Origin: Flavobacterium sp. LHD-85
GTDB lineage: Bacteria > Bacteroidota > Bacteroidia > Flavobacteriales > Flavobacteriaceae
NCBI RefSeq assembly: GCF_030929595.1
Contig: NZ_JAVFVR010000004.1
Location: forward strand, 124,001 to 188,000
Length of the DNA: 64,000 nt
Direction: 5' to 3'
The notes below the pieces were generated by a model. That model was not told the origin of the DNA and made no database searches. It worked only from the letters and a program-made list of their open reading frames with translations. Below, in pieces: positions 25,397 to 33,680 of the stretch (positions are counted from its first letter, which is position 1; each line of letters begins with the position of its first letter). A program made the translations under genes and the position numbers.

Positions 25397-26254
25397 ATGA
25401 CTATTTTTAACCAAAACCACCAAACCTTTTTCAAAAGAAGCATTCTAGTTTTCCTTTTATCCTTTTCTCTATTTGGCTTTTCGCAAAAGAAAAAAGAAAA
25501 TCCAAAATTTAAAGTCATTGCTTTTTATACTGCAAAAAACGATCAGGCACATATCAGTTTTGTACATGAAGCCAATAAATATTTTCCGAAACTAGCAGAA
25601 GAAAATCATTTTCAGTACGATTCTACCAGCAATTGGGAAAATTTAAATGCTAAGTTTTTGTCTAAATATCAAGTGGTTTTGTTTTTAGACACAAGACCTG
25701 AGAAAAAAGAACAGCGTGATGCTTTTCAAAAATATATGGAAAATGGTGGCGGTTTTATTGGGTTTCATTTCTCAGCATTTGCCTTAAACAATTCGAGCTA
25801 TAATCAAGATTGGAACTGGTATCACAGTACTTTTTTAGGTTCTGGAGAATACGGAAGCAATACGTGGAAACCAACTTCGGCGGTTTTAAGAGTAGAAAAT
25901 CAGCATCCCGTAACCAAAAATCTGCCTAGAACTTTTACTTCTGCTCCAAATGAATGGTACAGATGGTCTAACGATTTAACCAAAAATGCAGACATTGAGA
26001 TTTTATTAGCAATAGACGAATCAAGTTTTCCTTTAGGAACTGGCCCAAAAGCACATGAAATCTGGCACAGCGGTTATTATCCTGTTGTTTGGACTAATAA
26101 AAAATACAAAATGGCGTATGTAAATATGGGACATAATGACATTGATTATGAAGGAGGAACAAACAAAACCTTATCGTACACTTTTGAAAATAAAACACAA
26201 AGCCAATTAATTTTGAATGCTTTGCTTTGGCTTGGCAATTCAAAGAAAAAATAA
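25397..26254 (+). CDS. Exported ThuA-like domain protein
   Basis: A 285-residue ThuA-type protein with a glutamine-amidotransferase-like fold. An N-terminal hydrophobic stretch (about 14-29, SILVFLLSFSLFGFSQ) looks like a signal peptide, with cleavage before KKKENPKF. Family parts are KVIAFYTAKNDQAHISFVHEANKYF, FLDTRPEKKEQRDAFQKYMENGGGFIGFHF and the late WTNKKYKMAYVNMGHNDIDY. ThuA proteins take part in trehalose or other disaccharide use through 3-keto intermediates. The operon also ends in a DUF1080-like lipoprotein, a common ThuA companion in Bacteroidota. Confidence 0.85.
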   Translation: MTIFNQNHQTFFKRSILVFLLSFSLFGFSQKKKENPKFKVIAFYTAKNDQAHISFVHEANKYFPKLAEENHFQYDSTSNWENLNAKFLSKYQVVLFLDTRPEKKEQRDAFQKYMENGGGFIGFHFSAFALNNSSYNQDWNWYHSTFLGSGEYGSNTWKPTSAVLRVENQHPVTKNLPRTFTSAPNEWYRWSNDLTKNADIEILLAIDESSFPLGTGPKAHEIWHSGYYPVVWTNKKYKMAYVNMGHNDIDYEGGTNKTLSYTFENKTQSQLILNALLWLGNSKKK

Positions 26255-26257
26255 AAA

Positions 26258-27103
26258 ATGTCTACTACTCTTTCTCCTATAATTACAGCTCAAGAATTAA
26301 TTGCTAATTCTAATATCATTTTGATTGATGCTCGAGCTGGCGCAAACACTTTTGAATCGTATCAAAAAGAACATTTAAAAGGCGCTCGTTTTATTGATTT
26401 AAATCGTGATTTGGCCGCAATTCCAGAAAATCCTGCAAATGGCGGAAGACATCCGCTACCATCTCCAGAAGATTTTTCTAAAGTACTTTCTTCATTAGGA
26501 ATTTCACCATCAGATCATATTGTGGTTTACGATGATAAAAATGGTTCTAATTTCGCCGCGCGCTTCTGGTGGATGATGCGTGCCATTGGTCATGAAAAGA
26601 TTCAGGTTCTTAACGGCGGTTATCAAGCTGCAATTCAAGCTGGTTTTACAACAAATTCTGGAATTGAGAATTTTGAAAAAACAGCTTATCAATCGCAAGA
26701 ATGGAAATTACCTTTAGTAAATATTGAAGAGGTCGAAAAAGCTCGTAAAAATGATCAAAACATTATAATCGATGTTCGTGATAAAAATAGATTTGATGGT
26801 TTGGTAGAACCGTTGGATTTAATTGCTGGACATATACCTGGAGCTGTCAATGTTCCACTAACAGAAAATCTGGATGAAAACGGATTGTTTAAATCTGCCA
26901 ATGAACTGGCTGAAAAATACAAAGCTGTAATTGGAAATAAAACATCAGAAAATACAATCGTTCATTGCGGTTCTGGCGTTACAGCATGCCATACATTACT
27001 AGCGATGGATTATGCCGGACTTCCAATTCCAAAATTATATGTCGGCTCTTGGAGCGAATGGTCGAGAAACCATCGCGAAATGGCTTTAAAAGAAAATAAA
27101 TAA
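26258..27103 (+). CDS. Sulfurtransferase (two-rhodanese-domain)
   Basis: A 281-residue thiosulfate/3-mercaptopyruvate sulfurtransferase. Two rhodanese modules are visible: the N-terminal inactive one (ILIDARAGANTFESYQKEHLKGARFIDLNRDLA) and the C-terminal catalytic one (IIDVRDKNRFDG, GHIPGAVNVPLTENLD) ending in HCGSGVTAC with the persulfide Cys at about 237. The CGSGVT loop suits 3-mercaptopyruvate better than the CRxGxx(R/T) of classical rhodaneses. No signal peptide is seen, so it is cytoplasmic. It starts 3 nt after the ThuA-like gene. Confidence 0.93.
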   Translation: MSTTLSPIITAQELIANSNIILIDARAGANTFESYQKEHLKGARFIDLNRDLAAIPENPANGGRHPLPSPEDFSKVLSSLGISPSDHIVVYDDKNGSNFAARFWWMMRAIGHEKIQVLNGGYQAAIQAGFTTNSGIENFEKTAYQSQEWKLPLVNIEEVEKARKNDQNIIIDVRDKNRFDGLVEPLDLIAGHIPGAVNVPLTENLDENGLFKSANELAEKYKAVIGNKTSENTIVHCGSGVTACHTLLAMDYAGLPIPKLYVGSWSEWSRNHREMALKENK

Positions 27104-27119
27104 TACTTAAAATAAAACA

Positions 27120-28361
27120 ATGCAACACTGGGATATACTTTTGTCTAATCAAGTAAATAAAAAAGCTTTTATAGATGCTTTACTTGCAGGCGAAGCAAAA
27201 GGAGATTTAGCCGTTTTTAATAACCAAAAGGGAATTCTTTTTTCTGATATTGCTATCGAGAAATTTATCGAAAAAGAGTTTCAATACGACAGCGTTGAAG
27301 CTTCAACAACTTCAAATAGACAATTACGAACATTTTCTTCTGGAGAACGCAAAAAAGAATTTTTACGTTATTGCATTGACCAAAAACCAGACTTTATCAT
27401 TTTCGATAATCCATTTGATCATTTGGATCAAGCTTCTCGAGTAGTTTTAGCTGAATCTTTACAGAAATTAACCGATTCTATTGCAATTATTCAATTATTG
27501 AATCGTACTGTTGATGTATTAGATTTTGTTCCGAATAAAGCTTTGATAAAAGATAATACGTTTGAATTGCATCCATTTGTAAAAACCGAAAATCATTTTA
27601 AAACACTAAATACAGCTTCAATTCCGAAAGCGACAGAAACACATTCCTTTCAAGATAATGTATTAATAAAACTGGAAGATATTTCGGTAAGTTACGAAGA
27701 TAGAAAAATCATAAACAAGATTTCATGGACCGTAAAACAAGGCGAATTCTGGCAGTTAATTGGTCCGAATGGTTCTGGAAAAAGTACTATTTTGTCATTA
27801 ATTACTGGAGATAATCCAAAAGGTTTTGGTCAGAATTTATTTTTGTTTGGAAGAAAAAAAGGAACTGGAGAAAGTGTTTGGGAAATTAAAAAACAAATTG
27901 GAATTTTCGCCACTTCTATGACCGATTTATTTCAAAAAGGACATACGTTGGAACAAATGATTCTCTCAGGTTTTTTTGATCAAATCGGGTTGTACACTGA
28001 ACCAACAACGCATCAAAAAAATATAGTGACACAATGGCTTGAAGTGATTGAAATGACGCATTTAAGAAAAAAGCGCTTTATAGATCTTTCAATCGGACAG
28101 CAGCGTGTAGCACTAATTGTTCGTGCTGTTTTAAAACATCCGCCGTTATTAATTCTAGACGAACCCGTTGAAGGTTTAGACGACGAAAATGTAGATTTAG
28201 TTATTCAATTAATTAACACTATTAAACAAGAAACAAATGTGAGTATTATTTATGTTTCGCACCGAATCGAACAAGGCCTTGCTCCTACTTCTGTTTTCGA
28301 ACTTTTGCCTTCAGAAACAGGATCAATCGGAAAAATAAAATATCACTCAGAATTAAATTAA
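27120..28361 (+). CDS. Twin-cassette ABC ATPase (ModF/PhrA-type) with degenerate first cassette
   Basis: A 413-residue soluble protein with two ABC ATPase domains. The second is complete: Walker A GPNGSGKST (215-223), signature LSIGQQR (323-329), Walker B LLILDEPVEGLD (343-354) and switch His381. The first keeps a signature FSSGERKK (72-79) and Walker B DFIIFDNPFDHLD (91-103) but has no recognisable Walker A and starts abruptly. This arrangement resembles the ModF/PhrA photorepair group, whose transport role is unclear. No membrane subunit is adjacent, so it may not be a transporter. Its stop is immediately followed by the start of the next gene. Confidence 0.85.
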   Translation: MQHWDILLSNQVNKKAFIDALLAGEAKGDLAVFNNQKGILFSDIAIEKFIEKEFQYDSVEASTTSNRQLRTFSSGERKKEFLRYCIDQKPDFIIFDNPFDHLDQASRVVLAESLQKLTDSIAIIQLLNRTVDVLDFVPNKALIKDNTFELHPFVKTENHFKTLNTASIPKATETHSFQDNVLIKLEDISVSYEDRKIINKISWTVKQGEFWQLIGPNGSGKSTILSLITGDNPKGFGQNLFLFGRKKGTGESVWEIKKQIGIFATSMTDLFQKGHTLEQMILSGFFDQIGLYTEPTTHQKNIVTQWLEVIEMTHLRKKRFIDLSIGQQRVALIVRAVLKHPPLLILDEPVEGLDDENVDLVIQLINTIKQETNVSIIYVSHRIEQGLAPTSVFELLPSETGSIGKIKYHSELN

Positions 28362-28979
28362 ATGAAAATAAAATTCACAGTATTTCTCGTATTACAATTC
28401 ATTTTGATTTCGTGCTCTAGCACCATATCAACAGTAAAAAAAGAATATACTTTAAACAATTCAAAAGAACTAAAATCAAATTGGACAATCGATTCTAAAG
28501 AATGGATTCTAAAAAATGATACTCTTACCGGAAACGGTTCGCTTTCGCCTTGGGGAGTTTTGGTTTCAAAAAAACAGCTTCCAAAGAATTATGAAATTGA
28601 TTTGAAAGTCAACATGACAAATGCATCTCTATTCGAAATCATGCTCAATTTGGATAAAGAAAAATACATTAGAACATACTTGTATCAAATCGACCAGAAC
28701 ATTGTAATTGGTGACGGGGTTTATGATAAAAAAGACGATTCGTATGGAAAACGAGGCGGAAAAACGTTGTTTAGAAAACCAATGCAATTAGAAAACAATA
28801 AATGGTATGCTGTAAAAATTAAAGTTTTAAACAATCAACTATTCTTTTCCGTAGATGATAAAACAACTTTAGAATGTTCGCTAGAAAAAAGCAATCTAAA
28901 CCAAAAAGGAAAACTGGGTTTCATAACCAACGGAGAAATCAAAATAACTGGTTTAAGAATTAAATATATGCAGAATTAA
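28362..28979 (+). CDS. Lipoprotein with DUF1080-like concanavalin fold
   Basis: A 205-residue lipoprotein. The signal peptide ends in ILISCSS, with Cys as the acylation site (residue 18). The remainder reads like the beta-sandwich of DUF1080/3-keto-disaccharide-hydrolase-type proteins (KNDTLTGNGSLSPWGVLVSK, NYEIDLKVNMT, KWYAVKIKVLNNQLFFSVDDK, GKLGFITNGEIKITGLRIKYM). The family call is by pattern only. The ATG follows the preceding stop with no gap. It is the end of the operon starting at 24993, and a terminator and inverted repeat follow. Confidence 0.72.
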   Translation: MKIKFTVFLVLQFILISCSSTISTVKKEYTLNNSKELKSNWTIDSKEWILKNDTLTGNGSLSPWGVLVSKKQLPKNYEIDLKVNMTNASLFEIMLNLDKEKYIRTYLYQIDQNIVIGDGVYDKKDDSYGKRGGKTLFRKPMQLENNKWYAVKIKVLNNQLFFSVDDKTTLECSLEKSNLNQKGKLGFITNGEIKITGLRIKYMQN

Positions 28980-29024
28980 ATTAGATAATTCGTCAATTAG
29001 AAAATTAGACAATTAAAACACAAA

Positions 29025-29052
29025 GTAGAGGCGCACTGCAGTGCGTCTCTAC
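29025..29052. repeat. GC-rich palindrome
   Basis: Near-perfect 28-nt palindrome GTAGAGGCGCAC...GTGCGTCTCTAC centred on CTGCAG, with one pair of mismatches. A shortened relative sits at 41368-41391, so this is a dispersed repeat. Confidence 0.8.
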
Positions 29053-29086
29053 AGAATATTGAAACGATAATGAAATACGATAAAAC

Positions 29087-29113
29087 AAAAAAGCTCCCAA
29101 AAGGAGCTTTTTT
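29087..29113. terminator. Bidirectional terminator
   Basis: 11-bp stem AAAAAAGCTCC/GGAGCTTTTTT (29087-29097 with 29103-29113) with loop CAAAA, followed by further T residues. It serves the lipoprotein operon and the convergent rluD transcript. Confidence 0.85.
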
Positions 29114-29160
29114 TTATTACTATATAAATTATCTAATTTTCTAATTGACAAATTATCTAA

Positions 29161-30204
29161 TTAATTTTCATCCTCAACATTATGCGACTTCACATAATTA
29201 CGCCATTTCTCGATACAATCCTGAAAATCCTGAGGCAGTTCTGTATCAAAACGCATTAATTCTCCCGTATTTGGGTGAACAAATCCAAGCGTTTTAGCAT
29301 GCAGTGCCTGACGTGGCAAAGCTTTAAAACAATTCTCGATAAACTGCTTGTATTTGGTAAAAGTCGTTCCTTTCAGAATCAAATGACCGCCATAACGCTC
29401 ATCATTAAACAACGGATGACCAATATGCTTCATATGTGCGCGAATCTGATGTGTTCTTCCTGTTTCCAATTTACAAGAAATAAAAGTCACATAACCAAAA
29501 CGCTCCAAAACTTTATAATGCGTAATAGCCGGTTTTCCAATTTCTGGATCATCAAAAACTGCCATTTGCATTCTATCTTTCAAATGCCTTGCTAAATTTC
29601 CTTCAATTGTACCGCTGTCAGCCACAACATTTCCCCAAACTAGAGCAATATACTCACGTTCGGTAGTTTTAGCTTCAAACTGCTTTGCTAAGTGCGTCAT
29701 CGCAGCTTCCGTTTTGGCCACAACCAAAAGACCAGAAGTGTCTTTATCGATTCTATGAACCAAACCTGGGCGCTCGCTGCTGTTCATTGGCAGATTTTCA
29801 AAATGAAATGCCAAAGCATTCACCAAAGTTCCAGTGTAATTTCCGTGACCTGGGTGCACGACCAATCCCGGTGGTTTATTGATAAGCAATAAAGCATCAT
29901 CCTCATAAACAATATCCAACGGAATATCTTCTGGATCTACCCTATTTTCAAACGGCGGATGCGACAACATAACCGTTATCACATCAAAAGGTTTTACTTT
30001 GTAATTTGATTTTACAGGAATATCATTTACAAAAATGTTTCCATTAGTTGCCGCGTTCTGAATTTTATTTCTCGTGGCATTTGGAATCAAATACATTAAA
30101 TATTTGTCAATACGTAAAAACGCTTGACCTTTTGGGACTTCAAATCTGTAGTGTTCAAATAATTCGTCCTCCAGATCTAAATTTTCTTCAATATTATTGT
30201 TCAT
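29161..30204 (-). CDS. rluD: RluD-type ribosomal large subunit pseudouridine synthase
   Basis: Pseudouridine synthase of the RluA/RluD family, about 347 residues from the chosen ATG at 30204 (MNNNIEENLDL). A longer frame continues into the upstream gene and is less likely. An N-terminal S4 RNA-binding domain (FLRIDKYLMYLIPNATRNKIQNA, GNIFVNDIPVKSNYKVK) precedes the catalytic domain with the active-site GLVHRIDKDTSGLLVVAKT, LVWGNVVADSG and GRTHQIRAHMKHIGHPLFND. It probably modifies helix 69 of 23S rRNA. Its start overlaps the PASTA gene stop by 11 nt, so the two are translationally coupled. Confidence 0.92.
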   Translation of the reverse strand: MNNNIEENLDLEDELFEHYRFEVPKGQAFLRIDKYLMYLIPNATRNKIQNAATNGNIFVNDIPVKSNYKVKPFDVITVMLSHPPFENRVDPEDIPLDIVYEDDALLLINKPPGLVVHPGHGNYTGTLVNALAFHFENLPMNSSERPGLVHRIDKDTSGLLVVAKTEAAMTHLAKQFEAKTTEREYIALVWGNVVADSGTIEGNLARHLKDRMQMAVFDDPEIGKPAITHYKVLERFGYVTFISCKLETGRTHQIRAHMKHIGHPLFNDERYGGHLILKGTTFTKYKQFIENCFKALPRQALHAKTLGFVHPNTGELMRFDTELPQDFQDCIEKWRNYVKSHNVEDEN

Positions 30205-30814
30205 CACTTGGGGTTTCTGCAGGCACCGCAGTACTATCTGTCGCCTGACTTTCATCTACATAACTTGCTTTTCCGTCTCCTAAGACCAAATCGATTTTAG
30301 ACGCTTTCAAAACGCGGTCTCCCACCTTTAAGTTTCTTCCTTTCAAACGCATTTCCAAAACCATATCTTTTCCAAGGTTCGGAATATACGTAATCGTTCC
30401 TGGCTCAAGTCCTAACGCTTTCAACGTTGGCACAGCTTCACGATATGTTTTTTCGATTAAATCAGGAATTTTCACAGAAGAAAAACCAGATGCATTAATC
30501 TTAATATAAATTTTCCTACCCACTTTTACCATCGTTCCAGGCAAAGGATCTTGCTCTACAACACTATATTTTGGGTATTCACTTCTGTAATCAACACTAT
30601 CCAATAGAACGTAATCCAAATCCAATTCGTCCAATTTGTTTTCCACTTGTTCCTCAGTCAGCTTAGACAAATTCGGCACTGCAATTTCGTGTCCGTGATC
30701 TGTCGTAAAAGTTAACCAATGCATAAATAAATAACCAATAACAGCTATTATAGCTGCGGCCGCAAGCAATTGCAAGAAAAAAACTCGGCTTGTTAAATAC
30801 TGACGTAAACTCAT
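30194..30814 (-). CDS. Membrane-anchored PASTA-domain protein
   Basis: A 206-residue protein with one N-terminal membrane helix (about 14-33, LLAAAAIIAVIGYLFMHWL) and an extracytoplasmic part of two to three PASTA repeats (VPNLSKLTEEQVENKLDELDLDYVL, VEQDPLPGTMVKVGRKIYIKI, IPDLIEKTYREAVPTLKALGLEPG, LKVGDRVLKASKIDLVLGDGK). PASTA domains usually bind peptidoglycan or beta-lactam-like ligands. There is no kinase or transpeptidase domain, so this is the stand-alone form common in Bacteroidota beside rluD and ddl. The end overlaps the rluD start. Confidence 0.9.
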   Translation of the reverse strand: MSLRQYLTSRVFFLQLLAAAAIIAVIGYLFMHWLTFTTDHGHEIAVPNLSKLTEEQVENKLDELDLDYVLLDSVDYRSEYPKYSVVEQDPLPGTMVKVGRKIYIKINASGFSSVKIPDLIEKTYREAVPTLKALGLEPGTITYIPNLGKDMVLEMRLKGRNLKVGDRVLKASKIDLVLGDGKASYVDESQATDSTAVPAETPSDEQ

Positions 30815-30931
30815 AAATTTATTTTTAATAGCGACAAAGATAAAGTATTTCGTTTCAAAAAAAATGATAATTTTGTTTAAAACAAAGAACTTTGGAATTT
30901 GGAATTTTTAAAATTCTCGATTTCAAATTTC

Positions 30932-31040
30932 AGAAGCCATTTCCTGCTATCCGCTGTATCTTTTGCGCCGAACCCCGGCACAAAAGGATGCCGCTTCTAT
31001 CAGGGCTAGGACACTCGGTTTCATAAGAACGTTATTTATT
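30932..31040. repeat. Structured intergenic element, copy 2 (possible ncRNA or palindromic repeat)
   Basis: Homologous to 18395-18500 over about 105 nt. Central hairpin 30960-30970 with 30976-30986, loop AACCC. The stem has one mismatch and differs from copy 1 by paired changes. It ends 92 nt before ddl and starts 118 nt before the PASTA start on the other strand. It lies in the 318-nt divergent gap 30815-31132, where I see nothing else clear. Confidence 0.72.
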
Positions 31041-31132
31041 AAAAAATCATATCAAATAAAGTTTCAAAACAGGTTTAAACGATTTACGGCAAAACCTGAA
31101 ACTTGAAACAAATTAAAACCTGAAACAAAAAC

Positions 31133-32104
31133 ATGAAAAACATTGCCATCATCATGGGCGGCTATTCCAGCGAATACAAAATATCATTAATTAGCGGGAA
31201 TGTCGTGTATCAATATCTTGACAAAACAAAGTACAACGGATTCCGTATTCACATTTTCAAAGAAAAATGGGTTTATGTTGACCAAAACGATGCCGAATTT
31301 CCAATTGATAGAAATGATTTTTCAGTTACAGTAAACGGTGAAAAAATTACGTTTGACTGCGTTTTCAATGCTATTCACGGAACTCCAGGCGAGGACGGAT
31401 TAATGCAGGCTTATTTCGAATTAATCGGAATGCCACAATCTTCTTGCGATTATTATCAGTCGGCACTTACATTCAATAAGAGAGATTTATTATCTGTTTT
31501 AAAACCATACGGAATAAAAACGGCAATTTCTTATTATTTGAACAAAGGAGACGAAATCAACACTGCAGAAATCGTTAAGAAAGTAGGATTGCCATGTTTT
31601 GTAAAACCAAACAAAGCAGGTTCAAGTTTCGGAATCTCAAAAGTAAAAACTGAAGCAGAATTGCCAATTGCAATTGAAGTAGCATATAAAGAAGACAACG
31701 AAATCATCATTGAAAGTTTCCTTGACGGAACTGAAGTTTCTGTGGGAGTTATCAATTACAAAGGAGAAGTTATCGTTTTACCGATTACAGAAATCGTATC
31801 AGACAATGATTTCTTTGATTACGAAGCAAAATACGAAGGAAAATCGCAAGAAATTACGCCCGCAAGAATCTCTGACGAACTGACTAAAAAAGTATCAGAA
31901 ACCGCAAAACGCGCTTATGAAGTTTTAAAAATGAGAGGTTTTTCAAGAAGCGAATTCATCATTGTAAACGGCGAACCGCACATGCTTGAAATGAACACCA
32001 TTCCAGGTTTAACAACAGAAAGTTTGATTCCGCAACAAGCAAAAGCAGCTGGAATTTCTCTAGAAGATTTATTCACAAATGCAATTGAGTTAGCTTTAAA
32101 ATAG
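31133..32104 (+). CDS. ddl: D-alanine--D-alanine ligase
   Basis: ATP-grasp ligase of 323 residues that makes D-Ala-D-Ala for peptidoglycan precursors. MKNIAIIMGGYSSEYKISLISG is the N-terminal domain, NAIHGTPGEDGLMQAYFELIGMPQS follows, then the ATP-grasp core (CFVKPNKAGSSFGISKV, IIIESFLDGTEVSVGVI) and the metal/ADP loop EMNTIPGLTTESLIPQQAKAAG. All landmarks are intact. It shares the gap with the divergent PASTA gene. coaD and the PhnA-like gene follow on the same strand. An octamer repeat array begins directly after its stop and forms a terminator hairpin. Confidence 0.97.
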   Translation: MKNIAIIMGGYSSEYKISLISGNVVYQYLDKTKYNGFRIHIFKEKWVYVDQNDAEFPIDRNDFSVTVNGEKITFDCVFNAIHGTPGEDGLMQAYFELIGMPQSSCDYYQSALTFNKRDLLSVLKPYGIKTAISYYLNKGDEINTAEIVKKVGLPCFVKPNKAGSSFGISKVKTEAELPIAIEVAYKEDNEIIIESFLDGTEVSVGVINYKGEVIVLPITEIVSDNDFFDYEAKYEGKSQEITPARISDELTKKVSETAKRAYEVLKMRGFSRSEFIIVNGEPHMLEMNTIPGLTTESLIPQQAKAAGISLEDLFTNAIELALK

Positions 32105-32271
32105 ATGCTAAGATACTGAGGTGCTAAGATTCTAAGTTTTAGCACCTTTATTTTTTAGCTTAACACAAATGTCAGACTGAGCGAAGTCGAAGTCAAAACC
32201 CTTGAACCTTTGTCACTTCAAACCTAAAAAACTTAGTCCCTTAGAATCTCAGAACCTTAGAACCTTAAAAA
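32105..32271. repeat. Pair of octamer arrays in inverted orientation between ddl and coaD
   Basis: Left array after ddl: CTAAGATA, CTGAGGTG, CTAAGATT, CTAAGTTT (32108-32139). Right array before coaD: CTTAGTCC, CTTAGAAT, CTCAGAAC, CTTAGAAC, CTTAAAAA (32232-32271), ending at the coaD ATG. Within the left array GGTGCTAA/TTAGCACC (32120-32127 with 32139-32146) is a hairpin followed by TTTATTTTTT, a likely ddl terminator. Between them lies a GACTGAGCGAAGTCGA motif (32175-32190). Confidence 0.8.
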
Positions 32272-32730
32272 ATGCGAAAAGCCATATTCCCAGGATCGTT
32301 TGACCCTATTACATTAGGACACGAAGACATCATTAAAAGAGCCATTCCTTTATTTGATGAAATTGTAATTGCCATTGGTGTCAATGCCGAAAAAAAATAC
32401 ATGTTTTCATTAGAAGAAAGAAAACGTTTTATAGAAGAAACTTTCAAAGAGGAACCAAAAGTTACGGTTATTACCTATGAAGGATTAACAATTGATTTGG
32501 CTAAGAAACTAAAAGCCAATTTCATTCTAAGAGGTCTAAGAAACCCAGCCGATTTCGAATTCGAAAAAGCTATCGCGCATACCAACAGAAAACTTTCGAA
32601 AATAGAAACCGTTTTCTTGCTGACGGCCGCAAGCACCTCATTTATCAGTTCGAGCATTGTGCGCGATGTATTGCGTCATGGCGGTGAATATGAAATGCTG
32701 GTTCCAGATGCTGTTAGGGTTAAGAAATAA
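32272..32730 (+). CDS. coaD: Phosphopantetheine adenylyltransferase
   Basis: Coenzyme A biosynthesis enzyme of 152 residues that joins 4'-phosphopantetheine and ATP to dephospho-CoA. The nucleotidyltransferase motif is PGSFDPITLGHEDII (5-19), containing T/HxGH, and the second is STSFISSSIVRDVLRHGG near the C terminus. LRGLRNPADFEFE and NRKLSKIETVFL are also conserved. Length is standard. An octamer repeat array ends exactly at its ATG, so its leader consists of repeat sequence. Confidence 0.98.
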   Translation: MRKAIFPGSFDPITLGHEDIIKRAIPLFDEIVIAIGVNAEKKYMFSLEERKRFIEETFKEEPKVTVITYEGLTIDLAKKLKANFILRGLRNPADFEFEKAIAHTNRKLSKIETVFLLTAASTSFISSSIVRDVLRHGGEYEMLVPDAVRVKK

Positions 32731-32795
32731 AATAACAAACTTGCCAGCGAAGCAAATTATAAGTAATTTCGCATTTTTAAAATAAACACCAAACA

Positions 32796-33374
32796 ATGAG
32801 TATCGAGAGAGAATTAAGCAAACGAAGCGGGTCAAAATGTGAACTTTGCGGTAATGAAGAGAATTTAAAAGTTTATCAGGTTCTTCCAACTAGAAAAGGC
32901 GGAATTGACGAAGCTGTATTGGCCTGTAACACTTGTATTGACCAAATTGAAAATCCAGATAATGTAGATTTAAATCACTGGAGATGTCTTAATGACAGTA
33001 TGTGGAACGAAAATATCCCTGTACAAGTAGTGGCTTGGAGAATGTTAAGCCGTATGCGCGCTGCAGGATGGCCACAAGAATTGCTTGATATGATGTATCT
33101 AGATGACGAAACTCTTGAATGGGCAAAAGCAACAGGAGAAGGCGAAGATGATGAAAATAAATTAGTTCACCGCGACAGTAACGGCGTAGTACTACAACAC
33201 GGAGATTCTGTAGTTTTAATCAAAGATCTTAAAGTAAAAGGTTCTAGCATGGTTGCCAAACAAGGAACTGCTGTGAGAAACATTCGTTTAGACCATGAAA
33301 ACGCTGAATACATTGAAGGAAAAGTAGACGGCCAGCAGATTGTGATTATTACGCAATATGTGAAGAAAATTTAA
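32796..33374 (+). CDS. PhnA/YjdM-like zinc-ribbon protein
   Basis: A 192-residue cytoplasmic protein. An N-terminal zinc ribbon has two Cys pairs (KCELCGNEEN and LACNTCIDQI). The C-terminal PhnA/YjdM domain follows: HRDSNGVVLQHGDSVVLIKDLKVKGSSMVAKQGTAVRNIRL and GQQIVIITQYVKK. The middle (DLNHWRCLNDSMWNENIPVQVVAWRML) is typical of the Bacteroidota form. Despite the old name, a role in phosphonate use is not established. It follows coaD by 65 nt on the same strand. Confidence 0.88.
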   Translation: MSIERELSKRSGSKCELCGNEENLKVYQVLPTRKGGIDEAVLACNTCIDQIENPDNVDLNHWRCLNDSMWNENIPVQVVAWRMLSRMRAAGWPQELLDMMYLDDETLEWAKATGEGEDDENKLVHRDSNGVVLQHGDSVVLIKDLKVKGSSMVAKQGTAVRNIRLDHENAEYIEGKVDGQQIVIITQYVKKI

Positions 33375-33386
33375 TTTTTTAAGTTG

Positions 33387-33508
33387 CTAAGATTCTGAGA
33401 CGCTAAGATTCTAAGTTTTTTTAGAATACCAACAATTTAACCGCAAAGCACACAATGATTTACGCAAAGTTCGCAAAGTTTTATTCACAAAGCTTTGCGA
33501 ACTTTGCG
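33387..33508. repeat. Octamer array and CGCAAAG inverted repeat
   Basis: CTAAGATT, CTGAGACG, CTAAGATT, CTAAGTTT (33387-33418) starts 12 nt after the PhnA-like stop. Further on, CGCAAAGTTCGCAAAG (33463-33478) and its perfect inverse (33493-33508) form a 16-bp stem with a 14-nt loop; these arms iterate a 9-nt unit. The gap 33375-33680 holds only these repeats and a terminator. Confidence 0.8.
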
Positions 33509-33624
33509 CTTTTAAAAACCTTTAAGTAAAGAAAATTAGCTTCCGATAACCATCGGGATTACAGTAAAATTAAAGACAAAGTAAAACAAACTTGAAACCT
33601 GAAACTTGAAACTAAAAAACTAAA

Positions 33625-33656
33625 AAAAGCCCGCTCATAAAACTGAACGGGCTTTT
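33625..33656. terminator. Bidirectional terminator
   Basis: Stem AAAAGCCCG/CGGGCTTTT (33625-33633 with 33648-33656), placed 24 nt after the stop of the minus-strand exported protein at 33681-34124. Confidence 0.8.
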
Positions 33657-33680
33657 GAATATATTGTTTCTAACTAGAAA

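Larger units (their letters stand above)
28980..29161. repeat. Long inverted repeat of AATTAGAN octamers
   Basis: Arms of 35 nt (28980-29014 and 29127-29161) match with two differences. Each is made of AATTAGAN-type octamers. The left arm begins right after the lipoprotein stop; the right arm ends at the rluD stop. A 28-nt palindrome and a terminator lie between them. Confidence 0.85.

Noticed and set aside
29275..29892. Plus-strand frames of 65-106 codons over rluD
   Set aside because: Antisense to a gene with a clear HRIDKDTSG active site and no independent support.
30205..30255. Upstream start for the rluD-type gene
   Set aside because: The added residues lie within the PASTA gene end. 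The ATG at 30204 overlaps its stop in the usual coupled manner.
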